Both the position numbers and the translations under genes were made by a program. A stretch of DNA of 64,000 bases from Crambe crambe (lineage: Eukaryota; Porifera; Demospongiae; Poecilosclerida; Crambeidae), in the NCBI GenBank assembly GCA_963924555.1, contig OZ004588.1:5890001-5954000 (forward strand), written 5' to 3'. The notes beneath the pieces are model-generated. The model did no database searches, was not told the DNA's origin, and was given only the letters and a program-made list of their open reading frames with translations. Each line of letters opens with the position of its first letter. Positions within the stretch are counted from its first letter, which is position 1. Positions 57,701 to 64,000 of this stretch are shown here, piece by piece.

Positions 57701-58450
57701 TTTAAAAGTGGTCAGGCCATGGCCTGACTGGCCTGACCGGTTGCTACGGGCCTGTTAATAGATTACTGTACATGATTACTAGATGCTGTGATGAAAGCAA
57801 TGTTGATTTGAAAATTCTATATTATTGTGCATGCTTGACACTTCATAGTTTTGCTCCCCACCCCCCACCCCACCCACCCCATGCAGTCCTTGGAATGGGA
57901 TTCTTGATAGGTGTGCTCTTCTTGTGCAACCACTTGCTTCTTATTTGGTTGTGGATGACAGTGCGTCTGCTTGAGACTATTGATGTTCATAGTGGCTATG
58001 ACTTCCCTTACCTCAACCCCCTTCATCTCATTCCTGGATATGCAGGTATGTCTCTATGTCTCGGCTAGAAGTTAGTAAATGAGCGAATCCTATAATATTG
58101 TGAAAATTTTCATAGGATAGCTAAGTGGATGTGTGTTTATGATTTTTATTTGTTTTTATTTTCACTTATTTGTTTGTTTGTTTTTAAAGCCACAAAATCC
58201 ACGAAACTTTCTGAGTCTGCAATGTGGCATAGCTAATACACACAGGGAATTTCTGTAGCTATATACAATAAAACCATACTACACAAAATTAATAGGTGCC
58301 CGTTTCCATGACTTCCATCACCATAACTTCACTGGGAACTATGCCAGCACGTTTCTCTGGTGGGATTGGCTCTTTGGCACTGATAAGCAGTACAGGGAGT
58401 TCCTAGCTGCCAGTGGACGTCAGAAAAAATCCACTGAGAAGACAAGCTAG
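51763..58450 (+). CDS. MSMO1: Methylsterol monooxygenase (C4-sterol methyl oxidase)
   Basis: Seven exons: 51763-51924, 52719-52796, 54385-54456, 54574-54650, 56381-56556, 57887-58045, 58296-58450; 292 aa (human 293). It is an ER-membrane di-iron oxygenase that oxidises the C4 methyl groups of 4,4-dimethylsterols using cytochrome b5 and NAD(P)H in sterol synthesis. All three histidine boxes are intact: HFFMH (148-152), HKVHH (165-169) and HDFHH (246-250). Other matches are [66 protein letters not shown] and [16 protein letters not shown]. Four to five membrane segments are expected. The C-terminal [10 protein letters not shown] ends in a KxKxx-like basic pattern fitting ER retention. The introns carry several mobile elements. 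A nearby segmental duplication suggests a second copy right of the window. Confidence 0.97.
52487..52650. repeat. Dispersed repeat, copy 2 (MSMO1 intron 1)
   Basis: Shares TTTAAACACTGAAGAGTA and the TCGCTACTGGCTG block with 12985-13125. A CCCTCGGTGTGCAT/CTGAGGGTTAATTAAG segment is weakly inverted to TAACCCTCAATGCACG at 52067, hinting at a larger decayed element. Confidence 0.45.
53219..53522. mobile_element. Foldback MITE, copy 2 (MSMO1 intron 2)
   Basis: Arms of about 120 bp: TAAGGGAAAAATCATTTCTT... and its reverse complement, with the loop at about 53345-53380. The arms match the copy at 31555-31875 at high identity, and the flank GTTCCTGGTCTTTTTT also recurs there reversed. Confidence 0.9.
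53761..54245 (-). mobile_element. Hairpin-ended repeat element, copy C (485 bp)
   Basis: Matches 20372-20873 along its whole length in reverse orientation, with the terminal hairpin AGAGAGTGCTACAGCACTCT at its 54245 end. It lacks the internal tandem duplication seen at 20129. It lies in MSMO1 intron 2. Confidence 0.9.
55608..55639. repeat. Perfect hairpin, 10-bp arms
   Basis: CCACAGATTA (55608-55617) and TAATCTGTGG (55630-55639) with a 12-nt loop, in MSMO1 intron 4. Confidence 0.8.
55713..55732. repeat. Perfect 20-bp palindrome
   Basis: GGTACGGCCATGGCCGTACC, extending by one matching base on each side. It is in MSMO1 intron 4, followed by a (TG)n run at 55762-55783. Confidence 0.85.
56989..57356. 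repeat. Direct repeats of a 40-bp unit in MSMO1 intron 5
   Basis: TGATTCCATTTCGACATGCA TGACATGATGAATAACATG occurs at about 57231 and 57318, with a diverged third copy at about 56990. GAGAGGGCATGCAACT (57049) is inverted at about 57209 (AGTTGCATGCCCTCTC), so a decayed inverted-repeat element is likely. Confidence 0.75.
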
Positions 58451-58589
58451 ACACCAACAGTTTAGCTAAGCATTTTAAAATTTATAATATTTCATGCAGA
58501 TACTGTCCATTATAAGCTAGTCTTGATCATGTAATACAAAAATTTAAACTAACCTTATGTTTATAGATAGCTAGTAGCAAATTTCCATG

Positions 58590-59350
58590 TTCAACTCCTT
58601 TTCAAATTCCACTCCTTTCTTTATCCAATTCCTGTTCCAAATCAGACTGTTCCAGAACAGAATCTTCCTCAGTGAATATAGATATAGCTATATGCTTGGT
58701 TTTCCAACATCATAGCTACAGTAGCTTCGTTCAACTTCTGGAATATTGCTAACTGCTTTTTGTAAAGGTCTTCTTCCAGTAGAAATTTGATAGTGCATGT
58801 AGCCTAGCTAGCTACATACATAAGCTAATAGCTATTTATGTACTGTAGCTTTAATTTATGTTGAGTGATACTTAAAGCAAGTGCTTAATTCTCCGAATTT
58901 TAACCAACAGAGGTAAGCTAGCTACATGTGACAATTGGAATATCCAAACTGCAACTACATAGGCTAATAGAATAATAAATATGATGATTGTGAATAGGTA
59001 GTGCAGTGAGCATACTCAGTATACCAGTGCTAAGCTACAGAAATTGTGCCATTGATAGCAGATGTAGCCAGCACTGCACGCCTCTTCTAAATTATTATTT
59101 TTGCAGCGAGCCCCACCCCCTTACGTTCCACGCACGTGAGGCGTGGTCTGATTTTTATAGGGGTGTGGCTTCGATATCAGCTGCTTTGACCTCAGCAACA
59201 GAAGGACAGAAGGCTGGAGAATCTGGCTTCACTCTACAAATAAGCCAATAAACAAGGTATACTGATTTTAGATTTAGCTAGTAATCGACCACAGATGTGG
59301 TTAGCTACTCAGCTTTCAGCTGGCAGAGAAAAGTAGAGAGTTATGATCAA
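58590..59350 (-). pseudogene. Decayed duplicate of coiled-coil gene 5' end and its promoter
   Basis: Collinear with 49981-51310. 58600-58740 matches exon 2 (TTTATCCAATTCCTGTTCCAAAT-like, ACAGAATCTTCCTC, TATGCTTGGTTTTCCA); 58895-58920 matches intron 1 (TTTTAACCAACAGAGGTAA); 59082-59120 matches the start region (CACGCCTCTTCTAAA ... GCGAGCCCCACC); 59290-59340 matches the promoter (CACAGATGTGGTTAG ... CAGCTGGCAGAG). The copied exon has lost its open frame and exon 1 coding is not recognisable. It is the host's own gene in the same orientation, just past MSMO1. Confidence 0.85.
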
Positions 59351-59612
59351 AACTGCTGAGACTTATGAGCTCTATTTTGAAATATTCTATTAGCTAGCCA
59401 CAGTAGCTTCTAACTTTGAGCTCAGAAGTCTTGGTTTCAGAAATATATGAACTGTACAGCTATTCTCTGATTCAATTAAGTGCCCTCCAACAGGGCTACT
59501 GAGTTTAGAACCTAATAATGTCAGTTGCCCTACCATTAACTCTTTAGTGCCATTGGTTTATAATAATATTGTGATGAAATGGTTTAGAAACGGTTTAGAA
59601 ACATGGCCATGG

Positions 59613-62600
59613 CAGTGGTGGATCTAGAAAATGGAAAGGGGGGGTTCCAATACTATCCGCGCGTAAGCGCGGAAAAATTTTTCCTGGCCACGCCCATTTT
59701 TATCTAACCACACCCATTTTGATTAAACCGCGCCCACTTGATGTGCACTGTACTGTGGGTACTAACTATCAACGCCACAACAGCACTGCAGACTTCAGCA
59801 ACCAGTACTTCTCCGTGCCATACAGCTACTTCCAGCTACTTCGTGGGTGGCTACTTCGTGGGTGAAGTAAAGTAGCTACTTCGTGGGTGAAGTAAAGTAC
59901 CATGTGACCAAGGTACTAGTATAATAAGCGCCAACATGCAACCAGCTAGCGGAGTATCTCGACTAGTATTGCTATACAAGACACAAGAAATATAATGTGA
60001 GTGATAAATAACGAGCCTATAAATAAATTATTACACTTTCAGGTCTCCTGATTGTCATTATCAGCTAGCATGAATGGGAGCTTGATCCTCCTGGGATTAG
60101 CCTTGGCAAATTCTGTGACCAAACTCTTCATTTTGCAGGGAGAGGCAGTTAGTTCATTACAGCGATCACGATTGATTTTCATGAGAGAGAGAGAACTCAG
60201 CCTGGATTCACCCATTGTAGAACGGTGAGCAGTTTTAATCAACTTGAGTTGACTAAAGCTACGTTCACTCTGGCAAGAAGTGATTGGAAGAGTGAGAGCA
60301 ATTCTAATCAAGGCATGTAAATTCGGGTATGTCATTGCACTGCACTGCTTGAATGAATCAATCAGTCTATCAGGGATATTAGACAAGCTACCTGAAGAGC
60401 TGCTCGAAGCACTTTTCCACTTCCTAATCCAATCACTATACTCTATTGAGAACATTGATGGGTTTGGCAGGTCAATGTCATAAAGGCTAACTGCTTCAGC
60501 AAGCTCAGTTGGAACTACAACATCATCATCTAGGAGCTTTACACACTCACTAGGAAGAAGATGGAGGAGACCTAGAGCATTCTTATGAGCTGGATTATTG
60601 ACAAATCTTTCTTCTAACTCTGAAATTACATGAGAGAGAAACTCATTGTACATCACTATCCTGTAATACTCTTCTGCATTGCCCGTTGATGGGTTTCCTC
60701 GATGTGCCATACGAGTGGTAACTCTGGGTTTTTGTATCTCAAAATCATCTCCATGCAACTTTTTGCCTAGTGATGTCACCTCCAATAAGACCTTATGAAA
60801 TTCTCTCTGAGACTCCTCCCGCATTTTTTTCAAGGTGGATACAACAGAACTGACCATTTTGTATGCTTGCACAACGTCAACAGCTAGCTGTTGAAGCTTA
60901 ACTGTCAGCTCCTTCAGCACTTGGAATATTTGAAGAAGAATGTAGAATGCAACAAGAAAAGGAGAGGACTGCAGTTGATAGAGAAACCCATTTGCTTTTG
61001 TGATCGTTTCCCCATCCCAGCTCCAATCTAACCCCAAATCTGCATGCAGTGCAGGATGAACCATTGCATCAAGACATGCATTTACAGCAGGCACAAGCTG
61101 TAGGAAGGTGGCATAAGACTCAATACGTTCTACCCAGCGTGTTTTACATGCATCTTTCAACCTTTTACCTCGTGGTGTTGAATTGAGCTTGTCTATACAT
61201 TTGTCCAGTAGACGTTGCCTTTTAGCTGAATAGTTGAAGAAGCGGGCAATTTCTCCGATGTAAGACTCTGCGTTTTTGAAGGCCTGGATTGTGCAAGCTG
61301 AAACAACTGCCAAGTTTAGTCGATGTGAGGCACAATGATAATACATTGCTAACGGGGCAGATTGCTGAACAATAGCTTTGCAGCCAGAACGAGCACCAGA
61401 CATGTTAGAAGCGCCATCGTAGCACTGACCACACATGTCTGACAAACACAGCTTATTTTTCTTCAACCAATTTAAGATAGACTTGGCTAATACCTCACCA
61501 GTGATTCTCTTAACTTCAATGAAATCAACAAATACTTCTTTGACTTCATTATTGAAAACATACCTCAAGACTAGAGAGAGCTCTTCTTTGTTAGCAACAT
61601 CAGTTACCTCATCAGCAATGATGGAATACAGCTTGGCTTGTTGGACTTCAGCAATGATTTCAGAACGAATGCTATTTCCTACTACATCAATCAACTCATT
61701 TTGTATACCTTTTGACGTGTAACATGCATTCTTTGGAGATTCAGCTAGATGTTTTGCTAGAATAGAATCTGTTTCAGCTCTAAAACGAACTAACTGGATA
61801 AAATTTCCCTCATTGAGAGATGATTCCTCCTTCCAGTTGATTCCGTCATCGCGATGACCTCTGAGAGCTAATCCCTGCTTACCACACAGAATAACTACCT
61901 TGAGTAGGGACTCGATAACACTCTGGTTGCGGTCCATTGTCTCCTGTAACTTGGTACATAGCATCACATCAACAGCTTTGGATGGATTTTCATACCGATT
62001 GAGAAACTCCTCCATTCTGGAAAGAGCAGCAAGGTGATAATCTTTCCTTGCATGAATCCCCACTTTCTCAGACATCTTGGTCCAAGCACAAAATGGCTTA
62101 GTAACAAACAAACCAAGATTGTGACCACCAGCCGCAACAGGTGCAAAGAAAGCACAAGCACGACAAAAAGCCCCATCTGAGAAACTACTGTAGTGTAGCC
62201 ATGGGTAATTCTTCAACCAAGTAGGCTGAAATTGGCGGTATGAGCTTGATTCACAAGGGCGAGTGCGAGGATAGGTTGAGGCATCCTGATCAGGCTCTGT
62301 TTTGAGAACACTATACTTGTGGTCTCTAGGAAGCTGGCTTAAAACTGTACCTGCAGCAAATAGCTTACCAATATCACACTCTTGATCAGCAAGTGAAGAA
62401 GAGAGAAGAGTGTTGTCAGTATTGGTAGTTGAACCAGCACCACCTACATTATTGTGCCAGGCATGCATAATTATGCGTGTGTGCCCTGTTTCAGTTTCAT
62501 TCTGTTTTTTATACTCACCACTGCTGCTTTGTATGTCACTGGGAGTTGCAGCTCCTGTTGAGACAGTGGCTACTGAGTTTGACTCATCTACTCAGAAAAT

Positions 62601-62996
62601 TTAATGATTAATGATCAATGCTAATTTTTTATCCATGGAATACCTAGTCTGCTCTTCTTAGATTGAAAGAAAGATGTAATATTACACTGAGAATGAGATG
62701 GCTTCTTCCTGCTCATTTTGGTCAATGGTCTAAAAGATTATACAGCACGGGAAATTCCCTTTCTAGCTAACTTGTACGGGAAATTCCCTTAGGCTCGCGG
62801 GCCCCGCCCTTCGCGATCGATCGAATTCGCGCAAACGTAGAGAAGATCGAATTCAGGCAGTTAGCTAGACTGTAGGCCTAGATTAGGAGACTGTCTGTAG
62901 TGAGTTGCTTAGACTACATTTTTTAGATTCTGCCAGCCTTATTGTATGAAAGGGGGGTTCCATGGAACCCTAGGAACCACCCTAAATCCGCCACTG
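59613..62996. mobile_element. Complete hAT transposon (3.38 kb)
   Basis: Ends CAGTGGTGGATCTAG and (reverse of right end) CAGTGGCGGATTTAG, both followed by G/A-rich GGGGTTCC-type sequence. CATGG directly flanks both sides (59608-59612, 62997-63001), a 5-bp duplication as in hAT5-type elements. It contains one spliced, open transposase gene on the minus strand. Looks structurally whole. Confidence 0.93.
60039..62716 (-). CDS. hAT transposase (zf-TTF / ZMYM-like, DUF4371 type)
   Basis: Two exons: 62644-62716 and 60039-62587, 873 aa; the intron is short with GT-AG borders. The first exon gives MSRKKPSHSQCNITSFFQSK, a start typical of this group. Then a TTF-type zinc finger (WLHYSSFSDGAFCRACAFF), the catalytic core with Asp in SIIADEVTDV (about D350) and CYDGASNMSG (about D415), the Cys/His insertion HCASHRLNLAV, W in CKTRWVERIES, and the C-terminal hAT dimerisation region (LPITSCQSERSFSQLKLIKT). 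It would cut and paste the 59613-62996 element and perhaps the 47323 MITE. No stop interrupts the frame and the key residues look intact, so it may be recently active. A 33-nt GT-AG-like stretch near 62487-62518 is in frame and need not be an intron. Confidence 0.93.
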
Positions 62997-63236
62997 CATG
63001 GTATTTAAAAACCTTCATGTCTTGATCTCAATATCTAACTATTATACGCTAGAAGGGCAGCTAAGAATCTGAACCAGACTCCTAAAGCATATAGCCCTTT
63101 TATTAGCAGTATTTTTTATACTATGGAAATTTACAAAATCAAATCGGTGTTTCCCCAGTATACTAAATGTAAGGCAGGCCGCTTTGTTTGGATAAAGAAA
63201 CTTCTTATGAAAATACACTTAAGCACCCTTTTGAAA

Positions 63237-63441
63237 GTAAGGCAAAGTGGGGCTATTTCGAATGGCAGGCTATTCCGAAGGGTCAAATATTTTCAAAATT
63301 CCATGAGCTTACGAGCTCCATTTTGAAAGATTTATAGTAGATTATATCCTTCAACATTGAGCTCAGAAGTCTCAGTAGTTTCAGAAATATTTGAACCTAC
63401 GGAATAGCCCCGCCGTTCGAAATAGCCCCCCTTTACCTTAC
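63237..63441. mobile_element. MITE, 205 bp
   Basis: GTAAGGCAAAGTGGGGCTAT TTCGAA pairs with the right end (reverse: GTAAGGTAAAGGGGGGCTAT TTCGAA). Its middle (GAGCTC(C/T)ATTTTGAAA ... TGAGCTCAGAAGTCT ... TTTCAGAAATAT) recurs without the ends at about 59360-59455, a decayed second copy. Confidence 0.85.
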
Positions 63442-63911
63442 AGACTCTGCAAAATGTATGCTAAGCTGCATGCTATAGCTAAGAACCATTAGCTGTACTA
63501 TGCCATATAAGGCCATGGTAAATAAATTACTCGTTTCTCAGGCAAAAACTGTCAAATGAGTAGGTAGGGAGGCTATTTTAAATATTTATTTAATTAAAGG
63601 GGTGCTCCTTATATTAAGGCCATGGTAATTTAATTCCTTGTCTCTCATAAAAAAATCATCCACAAATTGAGGAGGGAGGTATAAAAAGGATGTAGTCAAA
63701 TGCCATTTTCGAAGAGCATTAAGAGAGCTAGCTAATTTGAACTTTGACCCTAATCTTTTTTCTTGGGGAAGGCATCAAAATTTGAGGAAGGAGGGCCTGA
63801 GAAACAGTTAAATAAATTACTGTGGCCTAAAATTGTCTTTTTTCCACCTCATCTGCCACACATCATGACCAGCAGCATGAAATGATGTAGCTGTAGTCCA
63901 AAAATTGCATG

Positions 63912-63945
63912 ATTGAGTTCAGTAAGCAAATTTATAGCCTTCATG
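63912..63945. repeat. Continuation of the segmental duplication
   Basis: ATTGAGTTCAGTAAGCAAAT TTA then CTTCATGGT matches 51441-51476, upstream of MSMO1, in the same orientation. Together with 58590-59350 it extends the duplicated block, with the hAT and MITE inserted in between. Confidence 0.6.
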
Positions 63946-64000
63946 GTCTGATATGCCACAATTATTATATGGTATGATTGTAAGCAAATGTAGAGCTTCC

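Larger units (their letters stand above)
62997..64000. other. Gene-free right flank with repeats
   Basis: Apart from the MITE at 63237 and the match to the MSMO1 upstream region at about 63912, I see no gene. The 63123-63326 open frame is short and overlaps the MITE. Confidence 0.6.

Noticed and set aside
62487-62518. 33-nt intron in the hAT transposase
   Set aside because: GT-AG borders exist but the stretch is in frame with no stop and is too short for a typical intron; treated as coding.
1-64000. tRNA, rRNA and CRISPR arrays
   Set aside because: No cloverleaf, rRNA core or spacer-repeat array could be recognised by eye; tandem repeats present lack spacers.
1-64000. Retroviral, LTR or other capsid/envelope-bearing elements
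   Set aside because: No reverse transcriptase, integrase, capsid or LTR pair was recognised; all mobile elements seen are DNA transposons or Helitron.

Overview
The window reads as the nuclear genome of an early-branching animal, most likely a demosponge such as Amphimedon queenslandica. It is AT-rich, the genes are intron-dense with mostly short GT-AG introns, neighbouring genes are closely spaced and often divergent, small inverted-repeat transposons are abundant, and the AGCTAGCTA motif recurs. The predicted proteins are animal orthologues (HAT1, SMARCE1/BAF57, STT3B, MSMO1, V-ATPase subunit a). The species name is an inference; no ribosomal or mitochondrial marker is present. I rebuilt exon structures by hand from GT-AG sites, reading frame and known family sequences. 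Each of the seven rebuilt multi-exon host genes, and the spliced hAT transposase, sums to a whole number of codons.

Layout. 1-1363: a 108-bp tandem repeat and an inverted-repeat element. 1619-3387 (-): a two-exon caspase/gingipain-fold peptidase-like gene of bacterial character. 3413-5407: nested inverted repeats. 5569-11953 (-): V-ATPase a subunit, 20 exons, 919 aa, divergent from 12226-12954 (+), a secreted single-exon protein. 14330-18133 (+): histone acetyltransferase HAT1, followed by a duplicated fragment of one of its own intron/exon borders. 19895-20104: a small membrane ORF. 20129-20873: a tandem hairpin-ended repeat. 21239-28621 (+): an intact 2460-aa Helitron Rep/helicase with two C-terminal OTU protease domains. 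29757-31363 (+): a putative arginine-glycine-rich (GRGGG) protein built from tiny exons. 32504-40631 (-): STT3B, 16 exons, 866 aa, divergent from 41367-44903 (+), SMARCE1, 9 exons, 361 aa. 46244-47775: a 1-kb foldback transposon with TTAA ends and a hAT MITE. 47818-50746 (-): a coiled-coil protein, divergent from 51763-58450 (+), methylsterol monooxygenase, 7 exons, 292 aa. 58590-59350: a decayed copy of the coiled-coil gene's 5' end plus the divergent promoter. 59613-62996: a complete hAT transposon. 62997-64000: further repeats and what looks like the continuation of the duplication.

The host genes are housekeeping genes from unrelated pathways (organelle acidification, histone acetylation, N-glycosylation, chromatin remodelling, sterol synthesis), so proximity reflects genome compactness rather than an operon. 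Divergent neighbours separated by 0.3-1.0 kb (V-ATPase a/secreted protein, STT3B/SMARCE1, coiled-coil/MSMO1) probably share bidirectional promoters. The rest of the window is a record of DNA transposition: at least a dozen inverted-repeat elements, one coding-intact Helitron and one coding-intact hAT.
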